From the NCBI GenBank assembly GCA_022425745.1, contig JAKMEW010000402.1, positions 1 to 45,985 of the forward strand: a DNA stretch of 45,985 nt, written 5' to 3'. The stretch comes from Rubripirellula sp. GTDB taxonomy: Bacteria; Planctomycetota; Planctomycetia; Pirellulales; Pirellulaceae. Made by a program: the position numbers and the translations under genes. The notes beneath the pieces were generated by a model. The model saw only the letters and a list, made by a program, of their open reading frames with translations, did not search any database and was not told where the DNA came from. Shown one piece after another: positions 17,174 through 25,692 of the stretch (the first letter of the stretch is position 1; each line of letters begins with the position of its first letter).

Positions 17174-17263
17174 TGAGCAATTAAGTCGCCGGCGGCGACA
17201 CGCGCCCCCACGGAAATTATCGCTCACTTTGGCGACCTTTGTGCCAAAGTGGGTGGTTGCTCA
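17174..17263. repeat. Three-stem palindromic element between thuA-like and moxR-like genes
   Basis: An outer inverted repeat TGAGCAA (17174-17180) / TTGCTCA (17257-17263) encloses two hairpins: GTCGCC-GGC-GGCGAC (17185-17199) and CACTTTGGC-9 nt-GCCAAAGTG (17225-17251). Together they can fold as a three-way junction on either strand. The right arm includes the TGA stop of the MoxR gene. It may be a shared terminator for the convergent pair, a REP/MITE-like repeat unit, or a structured RNA. No second copy was noticed in this window. Confidence 0.5.
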
Positions 17264-18265
17264 ATCCCCTTTCTCTGGGACGAACTCAAGAATATCCAAT
17301 AACACTTGATCCGAAGATACACCCTCGGCTTGAGCTTCAAAGTTCATCAACACGCGGTGCCTCATCGCAGGTAAGAAGACTCTTCGAATATCCTCAAAAC
17401 TTACATTGAACCTGCCATCGAGTAGAGCCCTGACTTTGGCGGTAAGTGCCAGCGTTTGTGCACCCCGTGGACTCGACCCCCATCGGACATATTGATTTGT
17501 AATGGGAGCACTGTGAGCCCCATCAGGATGCGTGGCCAGCGTTAATCGCACCAGATAGTCCTGCACATGTGGAGCGATAACAATACGCCGAATCATCGAC
17601 TGCCACTTTAAGATTTCTGCTCCGTCCATCACTCGATCGACGTTGGGCGTATTGTTAGTGGTTGTACGATGAACAATCTCATTCAATTCATCTCGGCTAC
17701 TGTATCGCACTATTAACTTGAATAGAAACCGATCCAATTGCGCTTCAGGCAAGGGGTAGGTGCCCTCTTGCTCGATGGGATTTTGCGTTGCTAGGACAAA
17801 GAAGGGTTGCTGCAATTTGTAAATTTCACCACCAACGCTGACTGTTCCCTCCTGCATGGTTTCAAGCATGGCCGACTGCGTCTTGGGTGTCGCACGATTG
17901 ATCTCATCTGCCAAAAGGATCTGCGTGAAAACCGGACCCCGCTGAAATTCAAATCGACGTTTTCCGGATTGCTCTTCGACGATCATGTTGGTGCCGAGTA
18001 TGTCAGCAGGCATTAAATCCGGCGTGAACTGAATGCGGTTGAACTCGAGATCTAACACACTAGAAAGCGTCTTCACGAGCATCGTCTTTCCGAGCCCCGG
18101 CACACCTTCGATTAAGCAATGTCCACCGCATAAAACTGCGGTCAACACACCATGAACAATCTCATCGTGGCCAACAATGACACGACCTATCATGTCACGC
18201 ACCAATTGATAACGCTGCCGAAAATGTTCAGCTTCGCGCTGCATGGATTCTACCGAGTCATTCAT
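17261..18265 (-). CDS. MoxR family AAA+ ATPase
   Basis: A 334-residue AAA_3/MoxR ATPase. Walker A is GVPGLGKT (54-61), Walker B is ILLADE (116-121) followed by the MoxR hallmark INRATPKTQSAMLE, and sensor 1 is VLATQNPIEQEGTYPLPEAQLDRF. A C-terminal lid domain follows (RWGSSPRGAQTLALTAKVRALLDG). MoxR ATPases act as chaperone-like factors, commonly with DUF58 and VWA-domain partners encoded just downstream. None follows here: the next gene is the convergent ThuA gene, so this copy is solitary. It starts at ATG 18265 (MNDSVESMQ). Cytosolic. Confidence 0.95.
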   Translation of the reverse strand: MNDSVESMQREAEHFRQRYQLVRDMIGRVIVGHDEIVHGVLTAVLCGGHCLIEGVPGLGKTMLVKTLSSVLDLEFNRIQFTPDLMPADILGTNMIVEEQSGKRRFEFQRGPVFTQILLADEINRATPKTQSAMLETMQEGTVSVGGEIYKLQQPFFVLATQNPIEQEGTYPLPEAQLDRFLFKLIVRYSSRDELNEIVHRTTTNNTPNVDRVMDGAEILKWQSMIRRIVIAPHVQDYLVRLTLATHPDGAHSAPITNQYVRWGSSPRGAQTLALTAKVRALLDGRFNVSFEDIRRVFLPAMRHRVLMNFEAQAEGVSSDQVLLDILEFVPEKGD

Positions 18266-18466
18266 GACAAACCTGTCTAATTGGTGAGCAAAAATGTGCC
18301 CTGCTGTTGACCAATCTGCACGCGAATCAATCGCACCTGCATTGCTTCCTGCCCCAGGTCAACTCAGATTGTCTAATCGAATGACCTTCCACATGAGCTG
18401 TTTATCTGACTAATGCTCTGTCCTCGCTACCACCGTAGCGTACCACAGGTGACAGATGCAGAAAGC
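18266..18466. other. Short gap upstream of moxR-like gene
   Basis: A 201-base gap between the MoxR start and the stop of the oxidoreductase gene on the same strand. It should contain the MoxR promoter. Nothing distinctive was seen. Confidence 0.3.
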
Positions 18467-19879
18467 TTAGAGGTCCTTAAGTTTTTCTCGCTCTGGCCTC
18501 GATCGATAGAAATCATCTAGCGGAAAGCAGCCACTAACCATGCCATTACGTGGAGCGGTGGTGCAGTCGCTAAAAGTACGACACACCTTTTTCCTTCTCA
18601 TTGCTTTGCCGCTCAAGACATCGCGGGGCAATTCAGGATAAGACAGCACCATACGGCCCAAACCAACGGAATCAACCCACTTTTGCCGAACGACACCTTG
18701 GGCAACATTTGGAAGCCAGTCTTGAAGATAACTGTAGCCCGAGCCAACGAACAACATATCAGCATTGTCTTCTTTGAGTTTTTGCGTTGCCCGAATTTGC
18801 CTTGCGACGCCAACGAGCGGATCTTCCGGAGGCTGATAACCGTCGCTCGGTGGAAAAATTGCCGGCCGCTGAATATGGGGATTGTAATAAGGACTGCCAG
18901 CGGTGGTGCAAACCAGCGACACATTTAACGACCGCAGTAGATTCATGAATTTGTTCGGCTCGGTCAAATCGACGCCAACGCCAGACGAATCTCCTCCGAA
19001 GCAAAAGACTGGATTCGGAGTTTCCTCCGGAATTCCCACGCCATCTGATCCGCCGTGGAACGGAACAAAATCAAAGATACTTAGGCGTACCGCCAAACCT
19101 AATCGACTCGTGGCTGCACGCACTCCCTGCACAATACTTTGAAGAAACCGCGTACGATTCTCGAAACTCCCTCCAAACTCACCGGGTCGATCAAAACTGG
19201 ATAACAACTCATGACCAAGGTAACCATGGCAATGCTTGATATCGATGAAATCAAACCCCGCTTGCTCTGCTAATTTTGCCGCATCAATAAAATCATCAAT
19301 CAATCTCTTTAGATCATCGTCCGACAGGATAACGCTGTCATCAATGATTCCTAAACGTCGGTCCAAAAACGAGTTACGTCGCACAGGACGGGGCAGGGGC
19401 CCAATCCCTACTTGAGGTCGTGCGTAGCGTCCCGAGTGCGTGAGCTGCAACCCAATGACTAAATCATTGACTGAACCGACACACTTTTCATGCTCCTCAA
19501 TTAATACCGACCGCAGGCCCTCTAAATCCTTGAGCGTCTTCTGATTAATCAGCAATTGGTTCGGATTCGCCCTTCCATCCTGTCGCACCGCGACGGCCTC
19601 TCCACCCCAAATTAGCTTTGCCCCACTTGCGCCGAAACTTCTCCAGCGACGAAAAGTCAAATCGCTGGGCTTACCATCTAGTGTTCCATCCCACCCTTCC
19701 ATTGGCAAAATGCAAAAGCGATTACCGATCTCGCGACCGTCCCACGCTAGGGATTGCTGCAAAGGAGATTCTGCGCCAGACTCCACTGCCGCATCGAGAG
19801 GAATCAACGCATCCAGTTCCCGAAGGCGATCCTGAAATTGATTCACTGTTTTAAAACTTGCGACCCGCGAATAACTCAT
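18467..19879 (-). CDS. Old-yellow-enzyme family NADH:flavin oxidoreductase
   Basis: A 470-residue FMN-dependent TIM-barrel oxidoreductase. Family marks are GNRFCILPMEGWDG, QLTHSGRYARPQ, the active-site strand GFDFIDIKHCHGYLGHELLS (two histidines), GEFGGSFENRTRF and VGSGYSYLQ. The C-terminal part has cysteines in CRTFSDCTTAPRNGMVSGC, which may be a remnant or variant of the iron-sulphur region of 2,4-dienoyl-CoA reductase-like members. There is no C-terminal NAD(P)H domain. It probably reduces an unsaturated carbonyl compound. The start ATG 19879 overlaps the stop of the upstream aldolase-family gene as ATGA, so the two proteins are made together and likely act in one catabolic pathway. Confidence 0.88.
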   Translation of the reverse strand: MSYSRVASFKTVNQFQDRLRELDALIPLDAAVESGAESPLQQSLAWDGREIGNRFCILPMEGWDGTLDGKPSDLTFRRWRSFGASGAKLIWGGEAVAVRQDGRANPNQLLINQKTLKDLEGLRSVLIEEHEKCVGSVNDLVIGLQLTHSGRYARPQVGIGPLPRPVRRNSFLDRRLGIIDDSVILSDDDLKRLIDDFIDAAKLAEQAGFDFIDIKHCHGYLGHELLSSFDRPGEFGGSFENRTRFLQSIVQGVRAATSRLGLAVRLSIFDFVPFHGGSDGVGIPEETPNPVFCFGGDSSGVGVDLTEPNKFMNLLRSLNVSLVCTTAGSPYYNPHIQRPAIFPPSDGYQPPEDPLVGVARQIRATQKLKEDNADMLFVGSGYSYLQDWLPNVAQGVVRQKWVDSVGLGRMVLSYPELPRDVLSGKAMRRKKVCRTFSDCTTAPRNGMVSGCFPLDDFYRSRPEREKLKDL

Positions 19880-20832
19880 ACGAGATCTCCGCGAAGCAAT
19901 TTTTCGAGATCCTCTGCAATCTGAATCAGCACTTCTCTATCAGCACTACCGCGTGTAGGCGATCCTGCATAAGTCTCATCAGAAGTCAGCCAACCGCGAA
20001 TTTTCAAGAACATTGCAGCGGAATGTTTATAAGCTGGCGTCGGTGCTCGAAAGGTGTAACAGCCTAGGTACTGCAACAAATCATTAAGTTCGTAAAAACG
20101 ACTATCCCCAGATCTCCAATATGCATCACGAAGCGCAAATGCATCGGGCGCAAAGGTGCTCAGACCCAGCAGATAATCACTGCCGTACATCACCATATCA
20201 ATTGCTAAATCATTCCCGGTGAAGACTCGAAATTCAGGTCTCTTCTCATTTCTTAATTGCAGTCGCTCCCATTCCGGCAATCTTTGAAGCGAGGAATGCT
20301 TTGCGCCAATGGCGTTCGAAATTTGCATCAGCTGAGAATAGACCTCGAGATCATAGATTTTGCCGAATGGTGCGAAGACCTTCGCAAGCTCAAAAAAGAG
20401 AAAAGAGTCACAACTGCTAGCCAGATCCTGGTATGCCCTAACTAACTCCTGATCGCCTTGAGAAATAAGTCCATGCGACTGAAAGAAAATGGGAGTTCCG
20501 CCTGCCTGCTCGACCTCTGCTATCCCACGCAGGTACGACTCTCGATCAAGCACCGAATCAGGGGCATCTTGCACAAATACGCCGGCGACAAAACGCCTTC
20601 CGTCTGCGATCGCCTTGGTTCGATTCAGCACCTCGGCTCGAATGCTGCCCTCAATTAAATTTGCATAACCAGTATCCATATTCACAGCGGGCTCCAAACC
20701 CGCAGCAAATGTTCGCTCGACATGTTGCTCAAACCCACTCCAGTCGACCGAATGATTCGCTACCGGCAACAAAATGGCAGAAATCCCATGTATCGCGCGC
20801 TTGGGAACAACGAGCGTTCTTGGCTCAATCAC
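19876..20832 (-). CDS. Dihydrodipicolinate synthase family aldolase-like protein
   Basis: A 318-residue TIM-barrel protein of the DHDPS/N-acetylneuraminate lyase family, class I aldolases that use a Schiff-base lysine. The lysine is probably K178 (NAIGAKHSSL). The usual GGTTGE triad region is replaced by PAVNMDTGYANL and the catalytic tyrosine motif YNxP by FFELAKVF, so this is a divergent member with a different substrate; lysine biosynthesis is unlikely. The track start (21018) runs into the divergent regulator. GTG 20832 has an excellent Shine-Dalgarno sequence (TTTGGAGAGAGAAAA) at proper spacing and gives family length; ATG 20910 is an alternative. It is coupled to the oxidoreductase downstream and divergent from an AraC-type regulator that probably controls both. 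Confidence 0.82.
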   Translation of the reverse strand: MIEPRTLVVPKRAIHGISAILLPVANHSVDWSGFEQHVERTFAAGLEPAVNMDTGYANLIEGSIRAEVLNRTKAIADGRRFVAGVFVQDAPDSVLDRESYLRGIAEVEQAGGTPIFFQSHGLISQGDQELVRAYQDLASSCDSFLFFELAKVFAPFGKIYDLEVYSQLMQISNAIGAKHSSLQRLPEWERLQLRNEKRPEFRVFTGNDLAIDMVMYGSDYLLGLSTFAPDAFALRDAYWRSGDSRFYELNDLLQYLGCYTFRAPTPAYKHSAAMFLKIRGWLTSDETYAGSPTRGSADREVLIQIAEDLEKLLRGDLV

Positions 20833-20905
20833 TTTTCTCTCTCCAAAGGTTTGATCTCGAGAAACCTTGTCACGTTTCTTTCCGATCGACACCAGACAAC
20901 TGACT

Positions 20906-20919
20906 TGCATGTACGTGCA
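20906..20919. promoter_or_regulatory. Near-perfect palindrome in the aldolase/AraC divergent promoter region
   Basis: TGCATGTACGTGCA is palindromic at 12 of 14 positions. It lies 74 bases upstream of the GTG start of the aldolase-family gene and 68 bases before the AraC ATG (20988), in the only shared intergenic region, with AT-rich flanks (GTATATGAAT). It is a candidate operator; the protein that binds is unknown. Confidence 0.35.
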
Positions 20920-20987
20920 GTATATGAATAAAGTCGGATATATCTTTGCATTTTGACGCAATTCCACACTTGCAAATCGGGCACGGC

Positions 20988-21836
20988 ATGAATCGCCCCC
21001 CTCGAACCGACCGCGCACTGAGTGAAATCCTGCCTAAATGGGGGGTCCTACTGCTGGAAAGCCACCATAGCGAACAATTCACCATGGACTGGCGGACGCA
21101 TGATTTCATGAAGGTGATTTACGTTCTTCACGGCAGAGGGATTTTTTTTATCGGTGGTCAAAAAATTGCGTTTAAATCTGGAGACGTAATCGTCGTGCCT
21201 CCCAACGTGAAAAACCGAATCGAAGATGGCCCTCAGGTCCCGTCAAGCCTTTACGTCTGTTGCATCTCTGAACAGATATGGAGCTTCGACCCACCGATTG
21301 CAAAGCATGCCACCGTGACCGTGCGGCACAGCGATTTACATTTCACTTATCGAATCGCAGCTGCAATGCGCCGCATGATACATCAGCAACCCCTAGAAAA
21401 TTCTCAGCGATCTCTCTCCATCGTCTCTGATGCATTACGAATTTTAGAAATCCTGGTTCGACGCAATGGGCAGAGCAAGAGCAACCCAAACGCAGAAGGA
21501 TCTGATTACACAATTATCAATCGCTACGTCGAAGACTTGCCGGCTAATTTCTTTGAGGAAAAATCAATCGATCAAACCTGTCACGCTCTCGGGATACCAC
21601 GTCGCACATTCACCAAGTATTTTCAGCAGTTAACTGGCAGAACGTGGCTTAATCACATTCGCTATCTGGCAGTAGAGCATGCCAAGCGACGACTACGAAA
21701 GACGGACCTACCCGTTACCTCAATCGCCTTTGAATGTGGATTCAATGACCTCTCGACTTTCTATCGACAATTTAAGCGTCAATGCGAAATCACTCCGCTA
21801 GAGTATCGCGATGGAATTCGCAAATCTAATGACTAA
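20988..21836 (+). CDS. AraC family transcriptional regulator
   Basis: A 282-residue regulator. The N-terminal half is a cupin-like ligand domain (VIYVLHGRGIFFIGGQKIAFKSGDVIVVPP). The C-terminal ~100 residues hold the two helix-turn-helix motifs of the AraC/XylS family: SIDQTCHALGIPRRTFTKYF, then VTSIAFECGFNDLSTFYRQF with the family signature continuing to CEITPLEYR. The track starts at TTG 20946; ATG 20988 (MNRPPRTDRA) is preferred. It is divergent from the aldolase/oxidoreductase pair, the normal arrangement for a local activator sensing the pathway substrate. Its last 11 bases overlap the end of the convergent PQQ-propeller gene. Confidence 0.92.
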   Translation: MNRPPRTDRALSEILPKWGVLLLESHHSEQFTMDWRTHDFMKVIYVLHGRGIFFIGGQKIAFKSGDVIVVPPNVKNRIEDGPQVPSSLYVCCISEQIWSFDPPIAKHATVTVRHSDLHFTYRIAAAMRRMIHQQPLENSQRSLSIVSDALRILEILVRRNGQSKSNPNAEGSDYTIINRYVEDLPANFFEEKSIDQTCHALGIPRRTFTKYFQQLTGRTWLNHIRYLAVEHAKRRLRKTDLPVTSIAFECGFNDLSTFYRQFKRQCEITPLEYRDGIRKSND

Positions 21837-23154
21837 TTCGATACAAGGCTTCATCCGTGCGCAGCAGAATCGCACCCTCAGAAAATGCCATCGTTGCAAG
21901 CGTCCTCTCTTCAAGATCACTTTCCGCAACTCTATCAAAATCAACACCAGTTCGGACAACTGTCGTTTTCCCTGTTTCGCTGGTGAAGTAAATATAGTCG
22001 CCGGCGATAATTGGTGAAGATGAATAATTACCACCAATACGCTCTCGATAAAGCAAATCCCCGCTAGCTCCGTCAATACACAGGGCAATCCCATCATCGC
22101 TAATGGTGTAAATCAATCCTTGATGAGCGATCAGCGAAGGTGTCTTAGGGATGTTTCGATCAATTTCCCAAACCAATTTTGAATCGGTAACATCGCCTGT
22201 GCCGGTGGGATCAATCGCTAACATGGTGGCCTGATCAAAACCTGTTGAAAGAACAACCAGACCCGCAACTGAAACAGGCTTGGGGACCACTGAATAACCT
22301 GTGTAGTGTAGGTACCAAACCACCTCACCCGTTACTGGGTCCAAGGCCTGCACCACGTCACTACCCGGCACAACAACCAAGTCTCGATCACCTACCTTAA
22401 TGACTGAAGGTGTGCAAAAAGAAAAAGTCTTTTTAGCCTCAACCTCTCGATGGACCCGCCATGCTACTTCACCGGTCTCCGCTTCGAGAGCAATCACGTT
22501 CGGATCCTTCCCACCATCACAAGTGAAGATCAATTTCCCACCAATCAGGATTGGACTACCGCCATTTCCATGAGTGGGAGGAAAATACAAATCTCGATTC
22601 ACCCACAGCAACTCCCCATCCAGCGTCAAGCAAGCAGTTCCTTGATAACCAAAGTGCACGAAGATGCGGTCTCCATCAACAATCGGTGTCGGACTCGCAT
22701 GGCTATTCTTACCGTGCATACGAGATGGCCTCTCGTCATTCTGAACCATCACGGAAACACGTTTGACAAGACGACCACTGTCTAAATCGACGATCAACAT
22801 ACATAGATCAAATTCACTAACCTCATTTTCGACCGCCTCGCCGTTAGATCCATCCCGAATCGTGTTTTCCCCAACCGACTTCAGGGGAATCGCAGCCGTC
22901 ACGTAAACTCTCCCTCCCGCAATCACGGGCGATGACCAACCGCGTCCTGGCAACACAGTGCTCCACTGCAAATTCTCGTCGCGCGACCACCTCAAGGGTG
23001 CAGATTCCGTTGCAACACCGCGACCATCGTTACCCAAGAATTGAAGCCAATCATTGTTACCGTCAGCCGAGCACACCTCCTGCAAGTGGCATATCACCGT
23101 GAAGAAAAATAAGGTGATCAGGGCGATTGGGTGGTGCTTTGACTGGATATTCAT
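21826..23154 (-). CDS. Secreted PQQ-like beta-propeller repeat protein
   Basis: A 442-residue protein with a signal peptide (HHPIALITLFFFTVICHLQEVCSA) followed by repeated blades of the PQQ/BamB-like propeller: WSSPVIAGGRVYVTAA, ASPTPIVDGDRIFVHFG, GGSPILIGGKLIFTCDG, TPSLIAHQGLIYTISDDG, SSSPIIAGDYIYFTSETG. The N-terminal WLQFLGNDGRGVATES motif is typical of a large planctomycete family of outer-membrane-assembly-like WD/PQQ proteins. It is probably periplasmic or cell-surface and may act as a scaffold; no PQQ-dehydrogenase active-site residues were recognised. ATG 23154. A paralogue lies at 42880-44445. Confidence 0.9.
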   Translation of the reverse strand: MNIQSKHHPIALITLFFFTVICHLQEVCSADGNNDWLQFLGNDGRGVATESAPLRWSRDENLQWSTVLPGRGWSSPVIAGGRVYVTAAIPLKSVGENTIRDGSNGEAVENEVSEFDLCMLIVDLDSGRLVKRVSVMVQNDERPSRMHGKNSHASPTPIVDGDRIFVHFGYQGTACLTLDGELLWVNRDLYFPPTHGNGGSPILIGGKLIFTCDGGKDPNVIALEAETGEVAWRVHREVEAKKTFSFCTPSVIKVGDRDLVVVPGSDVVQALDPVTGEVVWYLHYTGYSVVPKPVSVAGLVVLSTGFDQATMLAIDPTGTGDVTDSKLVWEIDRNIPKTPSLIAHQGLIYTISDDGIALCIDGASGDLLYRERIGGNYSSSPIIAGDYIYFTSETGKTTVVRTGVDFDRVAESDLEERTLATMAFSEGAILLRTDEALYRISH

Positions 23155-23272
23155 TGTGTTTTCGAATTAAGGAATATGGTTTGGCCGTGGTGGCGTAGCG
23201 GTTAGGGGTCACGGTTGGTTATGCTCTTAGCTCGACGGACCGATTCATTCGCAAGCTCAATTCATTGCAATC

Positions 23273-23497
23273 ATGGAAGATCCATCCCTTCAGATCAAAT
23301 CACCGTGCACCGGTATTTGCACTCTCAATGACCGAAATGTCTGTGCAGGCTGCTTTCGGAGCCTTGACGAAATCGCTAGATGGGGATCTTCAAACCTTCT
23401 TGAAAAAAGTTCAATCCTTGCAAGATGTGAATCTCGAAAAATGGCCCTCGAAAGTGAGTCCCTAGCAGAGGGAAAGAGTTTAGTTCCTGCCAGCTGA
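23273..23497 (+). CDS. DUF1289 family small cysteine-rich protein
   Basis: A 74-residue protein with the DUF1289 pattern SPCTGICTLNDRNVCAGCFRSLDEIARW: four cysteines (C12, C16, C24, C27) likely bind a metal. The family is widespread in proteobacteria and its function is not established. ATG 23273 is preferred over the overlapping frame at 23265. Its last 18 bases overlap the end of the convergent esterase gene. The 118 bases upstream separate it from the divergent propeller gene. Confidence 0.85.
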   Translation: MEDPSLQIKSPCTGICTLNDRNVCAGCFRSLDEIARWGSSNLLEKSSILARCESRKMALESESLAEGKSLVPAS

Positions 23498-25648
23498 CAA
23501 ATAATCAGCAACGCCTTCTCGATTCACAACCACAATAAAATCATCCTGTGAATTGCTTCGAGCATAAACATCCCGGGTAACGGGAAACGGGTTCGCGAGG
23601 TTGCTCACACACGCAACAGGATGCGGTGAGCAGAGTGCGAGAAGACCATCCACGCCAAGGTACTTTACAGCACCCGGAACAAACATCGGATCGTTGTGGG
23701 TTTTAAGTTCATAAAACTTGAAACCGCGAGTATCGATAAAGGTCTTATCGACTGCATCTCCTAGCTGACTTCGTGCAGCTGCTGCAATGGGCCCCGCCAT
23801 CGCACCTAGACCCACTAAATGAATCGGCTGCTTCGACGTCTGCTGTGCGTACTTCACAAGAGATAGCACATCGTGTACACGTTTGACGAATAGTGAATGA
23901 TTATATCCATAGGTGTAACCAGAAAACCTTTTCCAGCCCTGATCACCATTGGGCTGGTACCACATCGGCTGTGAGCCGGTATCACCACTCTCGTGTATGA
24001 ATAGATCACAAGCGATAACATCGATATCCTTCGCCAAACATTCCTGCCTAATGATGGAGATCGCTGAGTTATCAGAGACCTCAAAATCCTGAATCCCGCG
24101 GTCCGTAATCACCAATGCCACGCCACGATTCGTGTCTGCAACAGACCATCTTTTAAAGAAGACCTGCTCGCCATTCTGTTGCCTTATGACTTTTCCGGCT
24201 GTAACAACAGTGTCATCAATTTTGCTGGAAACAACGTCATTTGTAATGTCACCAACTTCATCAATCGATCGACCGATGATTGTCGCCCAAGCCCCGCCGA
24301 TCACCGTGTTGAAGCTACTCTCACTCTCCCCGCTTGACCGCACTAATTCCTTCATCTTGGCATCGCTATCTTCGCTTGCCAAACGAAGCAGTCTGACCTC
24401 ATGCGAATCCCCAATCTGATCACCGCTCGGTGCAGGGTATTGATCGGTCCACACGGTAGACTCTTTCTGATTAAGTGGCTCATAATAACGCTCCACAATT
24501 GGTTCTTCGTAGCCGAGACCAAAATGCTCATTAAAAAAGTGGTACATCTCTGTACGGTTTACCAAGTTGTAGTTGTGCTTAAATTCGGTCCGAAAGACAC
24601 CTTTTAAGTTTGCGGGCATTCCAAGCATCTCATAAAGCTGCATTAAATCTGGAAAGCCTTTCTCACGAAGCTCGATTGTCCAGTCATCTGCGGCGGTCAA
24701 AGCTAAGGACTTCGGTGCGAAAGCCGCCGCAATATCAACGTTACCTTGATTGATGCGAAGCAACGGAGCATTTTCACAAGTGCAGCCACCCTGCATGGCC
24801 GTGGACACCATCACACACGGCATTGATGCTGAGATACGATCATCGATTGCAGATAGAATCATTGTTTGTGTACCGCCACCACTGGCTCCCGTGATGCCAA
24901 TGCGACTCTGATCAACATCATCTCGCTCGCATAAGAAATCGAGAGCTCGGATTGAATTCCAAGTCTGCAAACCCATCATGTTTTGCAGGCGTAAATCCGC
25001 CTGAACGCTCATAAATCCCCAATCCTTGGAACGATCAAGATGATTCCATCGTTCAGGTCGATGAGCGATCTGCAACGAGTCGGCATTGCCAGTCATGTCA
25101 TAAAAGAAAACCATGACGCCCATGCGAGCTAGTTGTACAGCGCGAGCTTGCAAAGGAAACCGACCGCCAATCTCGTCGACCTCAGCTCCCCCTTTCACTT
25201 CCTGCTCGATCAACGCCTCGCCGGCGTCGTAGAAACGACCCTGATTCCAATGCCCATGGGGCGACAGTACCGCGGGAAAAGGTCCCTTTCGATTTTTGGG
25301 CCGATAAAGGCTTCCAGTAAGAAAGTGGCCTGGCGCGGACTCCATAAAAACACGCTCAACGGTGTAGTCATCTCGTTCAACGGCTCCATGCACAACGGCA
25401 TTTAGATCCGTTTTCGTCGGTAAAGGCCAAAGCCCCTGAGACACCAAGATTCGACGCTTGATCGCTTGCTTTCGCTTCGACCAATTCTCAACTGTATCAA
25501 TCGATTGAAATGGAAAATAACCGTTCAGGTTTTTCAACGGTTTTTTCCTCGGATCTACATCTCCCGGCTCCTGACCTGAAATCACTCCGATAAGAACAAC
25601 GATCTGAAAAACTAAAGTGGCTACGGCAGTGACGATTCGCCTAAACAT
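23480..25648 (-). CDS. Secreted acetylxylan-esterase-like tandem alpha/beta hydrolase
   Basis: A 722-residue protein with a hydrophobic signal segment (IVTAVATLVFQIVVLIGVISG). The first half (about 45-380) is an alpha/beta hydrolase of the acetylxylan-esterase/dienelactone-hydrolase-like group: the oxyanion region LSPHGHW, FFYDMTGN, the nucleophile elbow GITGASGGG (S256) and a probable catalytic histidine in EFKHNYNLVNR. The second half (about 490-715) repeats the fold (IHLVGLGAMAG), but the nucleophile position is methionine (M617), so this half looks inactive. It probably removes acyl groups from polysaccharide outside the cytoplasm. ATG 25648 has a good Shine-Dalgarno (GAGGAAGAGCG). A TIM-barrel gene lies upstream by 44 bases in the same orientation, so an operon is likely. 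Confidence 0.85.
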   Translation of the reverse strand: MFRRIVTAVATLVFQIVVLIGVISGQEPGDVDPRKKPLKNLNGYFPFQSIDTVENWSKRKQAIKRRILVSQGLWPLPTKTDLNAVVHGAVERDDYTVERVFMESAPGHFLTGSLYRPKNRKGPFPAVLSPHGHWNQGRFYDAGEALIEQEVKGGAEVDEIGGRFPLQARAVQLARMGVMVFFYDMTGNADSLQIAHRPERWNHLDRSKDWGFMSVQADLRLQNMMGLQTWNSIRALDFLCERDDVDQSRIGITGASGGGTQTMILSAIDDRISASMPCVMVSTAMQGGCTCENAPLLRINQGNVDIAAAFAPKSLALTAADDWTIELREKGFPDLMQLYEMLGMPANLKGVFRTEFKHNYNLVNRTEMYHFFNEHFGLGYEEPIVERYYEPLNQKESTVWTDQYPAPSGDQIGDSHEVRLLRLASEDSDAKMKELVRSSGESESSFNTVIGGAWATIIGRSIDEVGDITNDVVSSKIDDTVVTAGKVIRQQNGEQVFFKRWSVADTNRGVALVITDRGIQDFEVSDNSAISIIRQECLAKDIDVIACDLFIHESGDTGSQPMWYQPNGDQGWKRFSGYTYGYNHSLFVKRVHDVLSLVKYAQQTSKQPIHLVGLGAMAGPIAAAARSQLGDAVDKTFIDTRGFKFYELKTHNDPMFVPGAVKYLGVDGLLALCSPHPVACVSNLANPFPVTRDVYARSNSQDDFIVVVNREGVADYLSAGRN

Positions 25649-25692
25649 CGCTCTTCCTCAGAATAGATTGAGAGACCCAGAAACGGTGAGGA

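Noticed and set aside
23180-23235. GTGGCGTAGCGGTTAGG looks like the D-arm of a tRNA.
   Set aside because: No matching acceptor stem, anticodon stem or T-arm follows.
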